Assembly: GCF_000715075.1 (NCBI RefSeq)
Contig: NC_134082.1
Span: 196,467,948-196,531,947, forward strand
DNA: 64,000 bases
Source: Nicotiana tabacum
Lineage: Eukaryota; Streptophyta; Magnoliopsida; Solanales; Solanaceae
Direction: 5' to 3'
A program made the translations under genes and the position numbers. Under the pieces are notes generated by a model. That model was given only the letters and a program-made list of their open reading frames with translations, ran no database searches and was not told the DNA's origin. Each line of letters begins with the position of its first letter. Positions within the stretch are counted from its first letter, which is position 1. Of the stretch, positions 54,383 to 63,701 are shown piece after piece.

Positions 54383-56977
54383 ATGACTACTTCAGAGAAT
54401 AGTAATGAGGAAGAGAGGCCGATGAGCCAGTTGTTAAAAGAAGCGATGGAAAAGATTGAAAGGATGGGACTAGAGATGAATGCAATGCAGCTAGCCATAG
54501 CCAAAACACAAAAGAGCCCTGAAACACTGGGACACACGCCGGAATACCCTCACTCTGGCCCTTCCACAAGCCGCCCAAATCCCCGTTATCATCAAGAAAG
54601 AAGCCCTCATGATTCCCAAGCTCCACCACCCTATCAACCTCTCCCAACACCCAGTATTCCCACTTTTGTGGGACCCACATCAGCCCCTTTGCAAAGAACG
54701 ACCAGTGAGCCATTGTTTCAGGCTCACGATACACAATACTATCCCCCCGAGCCTACGTTTCATGCTCCCGAGCCACAGGCTTACAATCCACACTTGGAAG
54801 TGCCGGAAGAGATTGAGAAGCCGGTCAAGGCCCCTGAACAGGATGAGGTATTGAGAAAGTTCAAAAGCCTAGAGCAGTCCTTCAGGAACCTGCACGGACT
54901 GAGCAACCAAGTCAGCGTAGCTTACAAAGATCTATGCCCTTTCCCGGACGTCCAACTCCCTACTGGGTTCAAGATGCCTAAGTTTGATTTATATGAAGGG
55001 CACGGTGATCCCATGGCACATTTGCGGGGATTCTGTAGCAAAATGAGCGGGGCAGGCGGCAAAGATGAGCTGCTAATAGCTTATTTCGGCCAAAGTCTGA
55101 GCGGATCTGCGCTAGAATGGTATACCAGGCAGGATTCCAGTAGGTGGTATACTTGGGATGATTTGGCGCAGGCTTTTGCAGGTCATTTCCAGTACAATCT
55201 CGAGATAGTTCCTGACCGTCTCACATTATTAAGAACTGGGAAGAAACCCGGGGAAAGTTTTCGCGAGTTCGGGTTCCGCTGGAGAGAACAAGCAGCTAGA
55301 GTCGATCCTCCCATGAGAGAGGGAGAGATGGTGGACTATTTCTTGCAAACATTGGATCCAACCTACTTTGGTCACTTGGTGACAACGGTTGGAAAATCTT
55401 TCAACGAGGTGGTCAAGATAGGGGTCATGATAGAAGAGGGTCTGAGGTTTGACAAAATCTTGAACTACTCGGCACTCAAGGCCACAACCCAGGCTATTCA
55501 GAGCGGCACGGGAGGTGCGCTGAGAAGAAAGAAAGAAGAGGTTGCCACGATTGAGGCAGGCAGTTGGTCCAGGGCTGGCAAGCCACACTACAACCAACCC
55601 ATACCTCACAGGTCAAACTACCCATATAGCCCACCACAATATTTCTATCCGCCTCGAGAACCACATTGCTCCGTACACCGGGCCCAAGCATACACTCAGC
55701 CTCCGGTTTGCCCGCAATGGCGCGCGCCGGCTCCCCAGAACATATATGCACCACCACAAAACACCTATCCTCCATCGAGGGCGTATAGAAACCCTCCAGG
55801 GGCAGGCTTTCGGGGAAATCCAGATGCTAGGAATGACAGGTTGCGGAAACAGAGAACTTTCACGGAGTTGGGAGAAACCTACACCATTTTGTTCCACAAA
55901 CTGAGGCAATTGGGTTTGGTTAGTCCTGTCCATACTCGAGAACCAAATCCCCCACCTCAGAATTTGGATCGATCAATAAGTTGTGAATACTGCTCAGGGA
56001 TGCTCGGGCATGATACCGAGAAGTGTTGGAAATTGAGGCATGCCATACAAGATCTTATTGACACCAATAAGATCGAGGTCCAGACACCGGAAGCTCCTAA
56101 CATCAACCAGAACCCACTACCAGTGCACCACGAGACTCACATGATTGAGTTAGTGTATGAGGGAGGAGAGTTGAGAAAACCCTCACAAACAGTGATGATG
56201 ATCCAGGCCGCCCCGAAAGAAGTCTCAACCAGTGGGGGAGCGAGGGTACAGTCACAGGGAGAAGGAGTCAAGCCTGTAGTGATATTGGGAAAGAGCCCGT
56301 CCTCCATAACAAGCAAACCCGACCCAAACAAGTTGGTAATATCAGGGATTCCGCCCGCACCTGCAATTGTGTTGAAGGGGGCATATAGAGAATTGGTCAC
56401 CATAAAGCCTGTAGTCCAGCTGACGATGATTGATAGCAAGTCTGTGCCTTGGAAATATGAAAAGGCGGTGGTGATGTACAAAGGAAAACAGATGGAAGAA
56501 GTTAATTGTGAAGCGCAAGGGCTGACTCGATCAGGTCGATGTTTTGCTCCGGTGGAGCTAAGAAGAACCAACCCAGTTGCAACCAAGAAACCTGTGTCCG
56601 AAGAAGAGGCTGAGGAGTTCCTGAGGAAGATGAAAGTACAGGACTACTCCGTGGTCGAACAGCTGAGAAAAACACCGGCCCAGATCTCACTGCTATCATT
56701 GCTGATCCATTCTGAGGAGCATCGGCGGGCCCTGATGAAGATATTAAACGAAGCTCATGTACCCAATGAGATTTCTGTAAACCACCTAGAAACCATTGCC
56801 AACAAGATTTTCGAGGTGAACAGGGTGACATTCTCAGATGATGATCTGCCGGTGGAAGGTACGGAGCATAATAAAGCTCTATACCTAGCTGTCAAATGTG
56901 AAGACTCGGTGGTAACTCGAGTATTGGTGGATAACGGCTCAAGTGCCAATATTTGTCCACTATCTACCCTGAACTAG
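54383..56977 (+). CDS. Ogre-2 gag and protease N-terminus, open frame of 864 codons
   Basis: This is an intact gag reading frame starting at ATG 54383 (MTTSENSNEEERPMSQLL, a helical N-terminus). A Pro-rich stretch (residues 50-110) precedes the retrotransposon gag domain (about 198-330: MPKFDLYEGHGDPMAHLRGF, WYTRQDSSRWYTWDDLAQAF, FREFGFRWREQAARVDPPM). A basic Pro/Tyr-rich segment leads to a zinc knuckle CX2CX5HX4C (C534, C537, H543, C548), then the protease N-terminal region with active site D850-N-G-S-S. The frame ends at TAG 56975, where Ogre-1 has Lys, just after the active site. Gag itself would be translatable; the protease would be cut short. Confidence 0.9.
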   Translation: MTTSENSNEEERPMSQLLKEAMEKIERMGLEMNAMQLAIAKTQKSPETLGHTPEYPHSGPSTSRPNPRYHQERSPHDSQAPPPYQPLPTPSIPTFVGPTSAPLQRTTSEPLFQAHDTQYYPPEPTFHAPEPQAYNPHLEVPEEIEKPVKAPEQDEVLRKFKSLEQSFRNLHGLSNQVSVAYKDLCPFPDVQLPTGFKMPKFDLYEGHGDPMAHLRGFCSKMSGAGGKDELLIAYFGQSLSGSALEWYTRQDSSRWYTWDDLAQAFAGHFQYNLEIVPDRLTLLRTGKKPGESFREFGFRWREQAARVDPPMREGEMVDYFLQTLDPTYFGHLVTTVGKSFNEVVKIGVMIEEGLRFDKILNYSALKATTQAIQSGTGGALRRKKEEVATIEAGSWSRAGKPHYNQPIPHRSNYPYSPPQYFYPPREPHCSVHRAQAYTQPPVCPQWRAPAPQNIYAPPQNTYPPSRAYRNPPGAGFRGNPDARNDRLRKQRTFTELGETYTILFHKLRQLGLVSPVHTREPNPPPQNLDRSISCEYCSGMLGHDTEKCWKLRHAIQDLIDTNKIEVQTPEAPNINQNPLPVHHETHMIELVYEGGELRKPSQTVMMIQAAPKEVSTSGGARVQSQGEGVKPVVILGKSPSSITSKPDPNKLVISGIPPAPAIVLKGAYRELVTIKPVVQLTMIDSKSVPWKYEKAVVMYKGKQMEEVNCEAQGLTRSGRCFAPVELRRTNPVATKKPVSEEEAEEFLRKMKVQDYSVVEQLRKTPAQISLLSLLIHSEEHRRALMKILNEAHVPNEISVNHLETIANKIFEVNRVTFSDDDLPVEGTEHNKALYLAVKCEDSVVTRVLVDNGSSANICPLSTLN

Positions 56978-57837
56978 TTAAAGATCGACCACGGAAGGAT
57001 CCACAAGAACAGCATCTGTGTCCGAGGGTTCGACGGAAACGGAACAGCCACTGTGGGGGATGTTGTACTTGAATTAACCATCGGTCCAGTCCTGTTTACC
57101 ATGGAGTTCCAGGTGTTAGATGCCACAGTATCTTATAACCTTCTGTTGGGGCGACCGTGGATTCATGCAGCCAAAGCAGTGCCCTCCACCCTACATCAGA
57201 TGGTAAAGTTCGAGTGGGAAAGACAAGAGGTCGTGTTACACGGCGAGGACACAGCGTGCACCATGGGCGAGGCCATTATACCTTTCATAGAGACCGATAA
57301 TGACAAAGGTCCTTGGGTCTACCAGATTTTCGATACAGGGTCGGCCAACAAAATATCTGAAGGAGAAATCATCCCGCACCCTAGGGTAGCTGCTGCAACA
57401 GTCATGATGATCTCAGAAATGCTGGGGAATGGATTTGTGCCGGGAAAGGGCCTGGGAGTCGAGCTTCAGGGGATTGTCCAACCTGTCACCCTGCCTAAAA
57501 ATCTGGAAAATTTCGGATTGGGGTTCAAACCAACCGCAGCAGATAGGAAGCAAGCGCGAAAAATGAAAAAGAGGGTTTGGTTTCTGCCTAAACCAGTGCC
57601 ACGTCTCTCAAGGTCTTTTGTCAAAGCAAGTGCCAAGGGGTCACCGGTCCCAAAGATTCTAGGACCATTGATCGGTATAAATGAGGACCTGAATTAGAGA
57701 TTCGAGAGGCTATTCGCGGATGTCAGTGTGGTAGAAGCTGGAGAAGGTTCCAGCAGAACAGAGATACAGTTTGTGGGGCCTGAGGCCAAGACCAACAATT
57801 GGACAGTTACTCCTCTTCCTGTCTGAGGGGAGTCTTG
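56978..57837 (+). pseudogene. Ogre-2 protease core and G-patch-like segment
   Basis: It continues in the gag frame after the TAG. KNSICVRGFDGN, VGDVVLELTIG and NLLLGRPWIHAAKAVPS form the second half of the retropepsin fold (LLGRPW is the typical late motif). Then VPGKGLGVELQGIVQPV and FGLGFKPT (57424-57530) resemble a G-patch, a glycine-rich RNA-binding motif also known in some retroviral proteases. Stops at 57695 (TAG) and 57824 (TGA) follow. The frame runs to the intron donor at 57838. Confidence 0.82.
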
Positions 57838-58018
57838 GTAGTAGGCTTTGATTTATGTTTTGTGTATTTTGTTTTGTTCAGATTATTCCAGGGTGTAATC
57901 CAAATTTTACTTTCGTTTTTGTAAACAGTGTGAACCCTTTTTATCCCGCAAGTTTAATAAAGTTCTCTTCTTTTGTCCCATTTTAATTTTGTTTTGTTCT
58001 TTTTTTCTTTCTGAACAG
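57838..58018 (+). other. Ogre-2 predicted intron between gag-pro and pol
   Basis: It starts GTAGTAGGC and ends in pyrimidine-rich TTTTTTTCTTTCTGAACAG, 181 nt. Donor position and phase within the last Trp codon, the acceptor context (AG followed by TTCT and a TTTT-rich stretch) and the length match Ogre-1. Confidence 0.73.
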
Positions 58019-59685
58019 TTCTCTTTTTACTGGTTCTAATGACATGGCATGCACAGCGGATCTTCGACCTAGTCTAATAAATCAATCTGAATTCGACTCA
58101 ATGATGTAAGAGGTCGTTTGCGACGATGAATTTGAATATGACGAAGATAAGGCCTTCGAAGAGATAAACCGAGAACTATGCCAATTTGAAGAAAAACCCA
58201 AGCCTAACCTAAATGACACTGAGGCTATAAATCAGGGAAGAATTGATCAAAACCCTCATGGAATTCAAAGATATTTTTGCATGGTCATATGATGATATGC
58301 CTCGATTAAGCACCAATTTAGTGGTTCACAAATTGCCCACTGACCCGGCATACCCTCCGGTCAAGCAAAAGCTAAGGAAGTTTAAAACAGAAATGAGTGT
58401 AAAGATCAAAGAAGAGGTGATTAAGCAGTTGTAGGCGAAGGTCATTCGGGTCACTCGATATCCCGAGTGGCTGGCCAATGTGGTACCAGTTCCAAAGAAG
58501 GATGGGAAAATCAGGGTGTGCGTCGACTACCGCAACCTCAACAAAGAAAGTCCCAAGGACAATTTTCCATTGCCCGACATCCATATCTTGATCGATAATT
58601 GTGCTGGGCGCGAGATCGGATCCTTTATAGATTGCTATGCGGGTTATCATCAGATCCTAATGGACGAGGAGGATGCGGAAAAGACAGCATTCATTATGCC
58701 ATGGGGAACTTACTGCTATCGGGTAATGCCGTTCGGATTAAACAACGCCGGGGCAAAGTACATGCGAGCAATGACTGCTGTGTTTCATGACATGATACAC
58801 AAAGAAATCGAGGTGTACGTCGATGATGTGATCATAAAATCTTGGCGTCAGGAGGACCATGTAGCAAACCTAAGGAGATTTTTCCAAAGACTCCGAAGGT
58901 ATGATATCAAGCTTAACTCGGCCAAATGCGCATTCGGGGTTCCATCAGGAAAGCTGCTAGGGTTCATCGTCAGTCGACGAGGGATTGAGTTAGACCCATC
59001 CAAAATTGAATCCATCAGAGATTTGCCACCGCCAAGGAACAAAACAGAGGTAATGAGTTTGCTGGGTAGACTCAATTACATCAGCAGGTTCATCACTCAA
59101 CTCATAGCAACTTGTGAGCCCATATTTCGGCTGCTGAGAAAGGATGTTGCGGTAGGTTGGACGACAGAGTGTCAGGAGGCCTTCGACCAAATCAAAGGGT
59201 ATCTGTCTAATCCACCCGTATTGGTCCCGCCTAAGCCTGGGAAGCCCTTAATTCTTTACCTGACGGTCCTGGAAAATTCATTTGGTTGTGTGCTGGGGCA
59301 ACATGACGACACAGGAAGGAAGGAGCAGGCCATCTACTATCTTAGCAAGAAATTCACAGTACATGAGGTCAAGTACACTCAACTCGAGAAAACATGTTGC
59401 GCCCTAACTTGGGTAGCTCAGAAGTTGAAGCACTACATGTCTTCGTATACTACTTATCTCATATCCCGTTTGGACCCATTGAAGTATATCTTTCAGAAAC
59501 CTATGCCCACAGGAAGATTGGCAAAATGGCAAATTCTGCTCACAGAGTTTGATATCGTCTATGTGACGAAGACAGCCATGAAAGCCCAGGCGCTGGCCGA
59601 TCATTTGGCAGAGAATCCTGTTGATGAAAAATACGAGCCTTTAAGAACGTATTTCCCCGACGAAGAGGTAATGCATACAAATTAG
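58019..59685 (+). pseudogene. Ogre-2 reverse transcriptase and RNase H
   Basis: After the acceptor comes an acidic linker with TAA 58107 and a deletion near 58235 that changes frame relative to Ogre-1. One frame then runs to 59685, with TAG at 58432 just before the RT core. RT motifs are VPVPKKDGKIRVCVDYRNL, SFIDCYAGYHQILMD, MPFGLNNAGAKY and YVDD (58816-58827). RNase H region motifs include FGCVLGQHDDTGRKEQAIYY, YLSKKFTVHEVKY and KAQALADHLAENP. The segment ends at TAG 59683, where Ogre-1 has Glu. RT catalytic residues are all present. Confidence 0.9.
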
Positions 59686-61437
59686 TTGGAGTTACCCGAG
59701 GAACCAGGTTGGAAGCTTTTCTTCGATGGAGCTGCAAACGCGAAAGAGGTTGGAATAGGAGCGGTACTCATTTCTGAAACAGGACGCCATTATCCTGTTA
59801 CGGCTCAACTACGCTTCTATTGCACCAATAATATGGCCGAGTATGAAGCTTGCATTCTGGGTCTGCGCTTGGCTGCGGACCTGGATGTCCAAGACGTCTT
59901 GGTCTTGGGAGACTCGGACCTCTTGGTACATCAGATTCTGGGTGAATGGGAAACGCGAGATCTAAAGCTCATACCATATCGACAATGCTTACATGATCTG
60001 AGCAAGCGATTTCGATCGGTGAAGTTCAAACATATCTCGAGAGTTCACAATGAGGTGGCGGATGCCTTGGCCACCTTAGCATCAATGCTGCACCACCCTG
60101 ACAAAATGTATGTTGATCCCCTGCACATCCAGGTCCGTGATCAGCACGCTTACTGCAACGCCATAGAAGAAGAAGCAGATGGCAAACCCTGGTTTCATGA
60201 TATCAAGGAATACCTCAGAATGGGGATATATCCAGAACATGCCACTGGAGACCAAAAAAGAGCCCTTCGGCGTTTGTCGAATGGTTTCTTCCTCAGCGGA
60301 GGAGTATTGTACAAAAGAACCCCGGATTTGGGATTGTTGAGATGCATAGATGCCAGTCAAGCAACGACGGTTATGGCAGAGGTACATGTTGGAGTTTGTG
60401 GGCCACACATGAGCGGATATGTATTGGCAAGGAAGATCCTTCGAACAGGGTGTTATTGGCTCACCATGGAACACGACTGTATCACTTTCGTGAGGAAATG
60501 CCATCAGTGCCAGATACATGGAGATCTGATTCATTCTCCGCCAACAGAGTTACATACGATGTCAGCACCCTGGCCGTTTGTGGCATGGGGCATGGATGTC
60601 ATTGGGACCATCGAGCCGGCAGCATCCAACGGTCATAGGTTCATTCTAGTGACCATTGATTACTTCACCAAATGGGTTGAGGCTAAAACTTTCAAGTCGG
60701 TAACCAAAAAGGCAGTGGTGGACTTTGTTCACTCCCATATCATCTGCAGATTTGGAATCCCAAAAGTGATCATCACGAATAACGGTGTGAATCTTAATAG
60801 CAGCCTGATGAGAGAGGTATGCCAACAATTCAAGATTACACACCGCAATTACACCCCATATCGTCCCAAGGCGAATGGAGCGGTCGAAGCAGCCAATAAG
60901 AACATCAAGAAAATACTGCGAAAGATGGTGGAAGGGTCCAGACAATGGCACGAGCGATTACCCTTTACTTTGTTAGGTTACCGCACTACTGTCCGGACTT
61001 CCATAGGTACAACTCCTTATTTATTGGTGTACGGAACTGAGGCCGTAATACCAGCAGAGGTCGAAATTCCGTCCCTCCGGATTGTCGCTGAAGCCGGGAT
61101 TGATGATGATGAATGGGTCAAAGATCGATTGGAACAGTTGAGCTTGATAGACGAGAAAAGATTGGCGGCAGTGTGCCATGGTCAGCTGTACCAGAAAAGA
61201 ATGGCAAGAACATACAATAAGAAGGTGCGCCCTAGGAAGTTAGAAGTAGGGCAGCAGGTATTGAAGAAGATCCTCCCACATCAGGTCGAGGCAAAAGGCA
61301 AATTCGCCCCAAATTGGCAAGGGCCTTATATCGTGACCAGAGTATTATCCAACAGTGCTTTGTGTTTGACAGATATCGAGGGGAGATGTGTCGACATGGC
61401 TATCAATTCTGACGCAGTCAAGAGATATTATGCGTAA
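59686..61437 (+). pseudogene. Ogre-2 second RNase H and integrase, 583-codon open frame
   Basis: The second RNase H (residues 1-130) has FFDGAANAKEVGIGAVLIS, NMAEYEACILGLRL, LGDSDLLVHQ and HNEVADALA, with all four expected acidic/His positions. The integrase follows: HHCC zinc region ending KCHQCQIHGD, core WGMDVIGTIE (first Asp), IITNNGVNLNS where the second catalytic Asp is Asn (codon 60778-60780), then ANGAVEAANKN (Glu). The C-terminal domain KFAPNWQGPYIVTRV to AVKRYYA ends the ORF at 61437. There is no start codon of its own; it belongs to the pol frame interrupted by TAG 59683. Confidence 0.9.
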
Positions 61438-61697
61438 TTTCTTTAATTATGGCAATTTTGGTTCGTTTGTTTGTATTTGGTATTTATTGGATAATGAGAT
61501 GACGGAGGCAATTCTTTCTTCTATCCAAACACTTTAACCCTTGTTTCCCCCTTTTGAGCCTTAAGTTATTCTTTCATACCCCTCTTTTGGAATCACTAAC
61601 GGGAAAGATATGAAAAGGGAAAGAAGAAAAGAAATTCTTTAAGGAAAAATGAAAAAAAAAAAAGAAGAAGAAGAAGATAAAAACCACAAACCGGTGG

Positions 61698-61754
61698 GAA
61701 CTACGTTTGACCTGATTCCTCAAAGAGGATACGTAGGCGCCTCACGGCTCGGTC
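61698..61754 (+). promoter_or_regulatory. recurrent Ogre module, copy 3 of Ogre-2 (after integrase)
   Basis: GAACTACGTTTGACCTGATT leads into hairpin TCCTC/GAGGA with loop AAA (61717-61729), then GATACGTAGGCGCC and a terminal CGGCTCGGTC. Confidence 0.58.
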
Positions 61755-62183
61755 ATAGTGTGCATCATAGTGTATATAGGATGCATAATGTACATAGTAT
61801 GCATAATAGGCACAGTGTGCGTAATGCACGTAGCTCAACATAAGTGTAAAAAAATAAAATTCCCCAAGCAAGAAAACTGGGGCAGAGGTTACATTTTAAG
61901 TTCCAACAAAGGTTTGATTCCAAAAGTTGTAGCAGATCACCCATCAAATTATTTCATTTTTGATAGCCTTTCTTTAGCCCCACACCAAAACCAACATCGA
62001 CGTCCAAAAGACCTCCCGATCAATATCCAAGAGATACCAAGTCAGGCAAATAGAGCCAAGAATAATACGCCGATCCCCAGCAAAGGAGAGGATCATACGA
62101 CTGGGAAGGATTTGATGGTCAAAGGAACCTCCAAAAGAGAGGGTCGTATCGACAACACCCCGATTCCTTGATGAAGAAATGAA

Positions 62184-62362
62184 ATGAGAGAGTCTTATCG
62201 GTGAAAACCTTCACAGGCACCGAAAGGCGACGTAAGATGAGAAATATAAAATGAGAGAGTCTTATTGGTGAAAACCTTCACAGGCACCATAAGGTGCCGG
62301 GAGTTGAGAGAAAAGAGAGAGTCCCATTAGTGAAAACCCCTCGAAGGGCACTATGAGGCGAC
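62184..62362 (+). repeat. Ogre-2 3' UTR hairpin repeat, 3 copies of about 65 bp
   Basis: Units fold at 62194-62226, 62261-62293 and 62325-62355 with the same architecture as Ogre-1 38845-39030 (outer stem, AAAA bulge, 3-bp inner stem). Changed bases pair with changed bases. Confidence 0.77.
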
Positions 62363-63123
62363 AAGACAGATCAACAAAAAGTGACCACATTCGCAACAAA
62401 ATGGACACTCATTTATCATCCCCAGCAAGTCAGACCATCGGGCAAATCGATTGATACAAATAGACTGGGTCGGGAATCTATGGTGCACGTCATGATCACG
62501 GGGACCAGTCATGTCCTCCAGATAAGTTCTTCTGACTTTCTTCTCCCACCAAATATTGGTTTAGAAAGATTTTCTCCTTTTTCTATCTTTTATTTCTCTT
62601 CCTAAAATTTGTCTTGAAAAAGATTTTTCAAAGCTTACTACCAGAGACCGAAGGGGGGTTCATCCAATGCAGGATAACCCCAACAGTCCTAAAGGCTGGC
62701 CCCAGGCAATGCAATGTTGTGCCCCGCGGTTTTGGAGGAAGTAAACTCCTAAAGAGAGTAGTTTCGGGAGTAAAAGCAGACTCCCACAGCATGTACTGTA
62801 AAGAGAAAAGCAGAAAAGGGGATAAATTGAAAACCAATCCTCAGCAGGCCGGAAACCCCCATCAAGCAATTTTGTCCACCAACCAATTATGGGGACATAG
62901 AGCAAGAAAAGGGGAAGAGAGAAAAAATCATCCGCCGGAAAGGCACCTCCTCCCACCACGATTAAAACTAACTAAATCCTTTTTTCTACTGCAGAAAAAC
63001 AAAGGATTGATGATGGCAGCAAGACGCAACGCCAGGGAAATCACCAAAAAACCGAGGCAGAAAATTTTCTGCCGATTGTCAAAAATTTTCTCGGAAGAAC
63101 GAGGAAACAATTTCAATACTTTT

Positions 63124-63697
63124 AAGTTCTAGGTCGCCCACCAGTAAAATGCGGGAATACATTTAAGTTCTAGGTCGCCCACCAGTAAAATGCGGGAATA
63201 CATTTAAGTTCTAGGTCGCCCACCAATAAAATGCGGGAATACTTTTAAGTTCTAGGTCGCCCACCAGTAAAATGCGGGAATACATTTAAGTTCTAGGTCG
63301 CCCACCAGTAAAATGCGGGAATACATTTAAGTTCTAGGTCGCCCACCAGTAAAATGCGGGAATACATTTAAGTTCTAGGTCGCCCACTAGTAAAATGCGG
63401 GAATACATTTAAGTTCTAGGTCGCCCACCAGTAAAATGCGGGAATACTTTTAAGTTCTAGGTCGCCCACCAGTAAAATGCGGGAATACATTTAAGTTCTA
63501 GGTCGCCCACCAGTAAAATGCGGGAATACATTTAAGTTCTAGGTCGCCCACCAGTAAAATGCGGGAATACTTTTAAGTTCTAGGTCGCCCACCAGTAAAA
63601 TGCGGGAATACATTTAAGTTCTAGGTCGCCCACCAGTAAAATGCGGGAATACATTTAAGTTCTAGGTCGCCCACCAGTAAAATGCGGGAATACATTT
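63124..63697 (+). repeat. 41-bp minisatellite in Ogre-2 3' UTR, 14 copies
   Basis: AGGTCGCCCACCAGTAAAAT recurs at an exact 41-bp step from 63131 to 63664 without indels and with only a few substitutions (such as ACATTT/ACTTTT). Such homogeneity means recent expansion or gene conversion. It is related to the 47-bp array of Ogre-1 by shared CGCCCACC and GGGAATACA blocks. Confidence 0.95.
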
Positions 63698-63701
63698 CAG
63701 T

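Larger units (their letters stand above)
61438..63123 (+). other. Ogre-2 3' untranslated region, proximal part
   Basis: It contains an A/G-rich tract (61610-61680), module copy 3 (61698-61754), a short degenerate GTGCATCATAGT-type repeat (61755-61832), a PPT-like sequence (61866-61885) and the triple hairpin repeat (62184-62362). Open frames at 61758 and 62614 show no similarity I recognise. Confidence 0.72.
49290..63697 (+). mobile_element. Ogre-2, Ogre/Tat-type Ty3/gypsy retrotransposon, truncated at both ends
   Basis: The order is partial 5' LTR, PBS, ORF1, gag-pro, intron, RT-RNase H, second RNase H, integrase, 3' UTR with 41-bp array. There is no 3' LTR in the window. It is a different subfamily from Ogre-1 but collinear. 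Its coding regions stay in frame over long distances; I see isolated stops and one frame-shifting deletion near 58235. Confidence 0.9.

Noticed and set aside
59683..59685. TAG stops at domain borders of Ogre-2 (56975, 57695, 58432, 59683) as programmed readthrough
   Set aside because: Ogre-1 has sense codons where the sites can be compared and has its own stops elsewhere, so random decay is simpler.
62614..63132. 172-codon frame in Ogre-2 3' UTR
   Set aside because: No family resemblance, not conserved in the Ogre-1 3' UTR, and no domain-like pattern; most likely chance.
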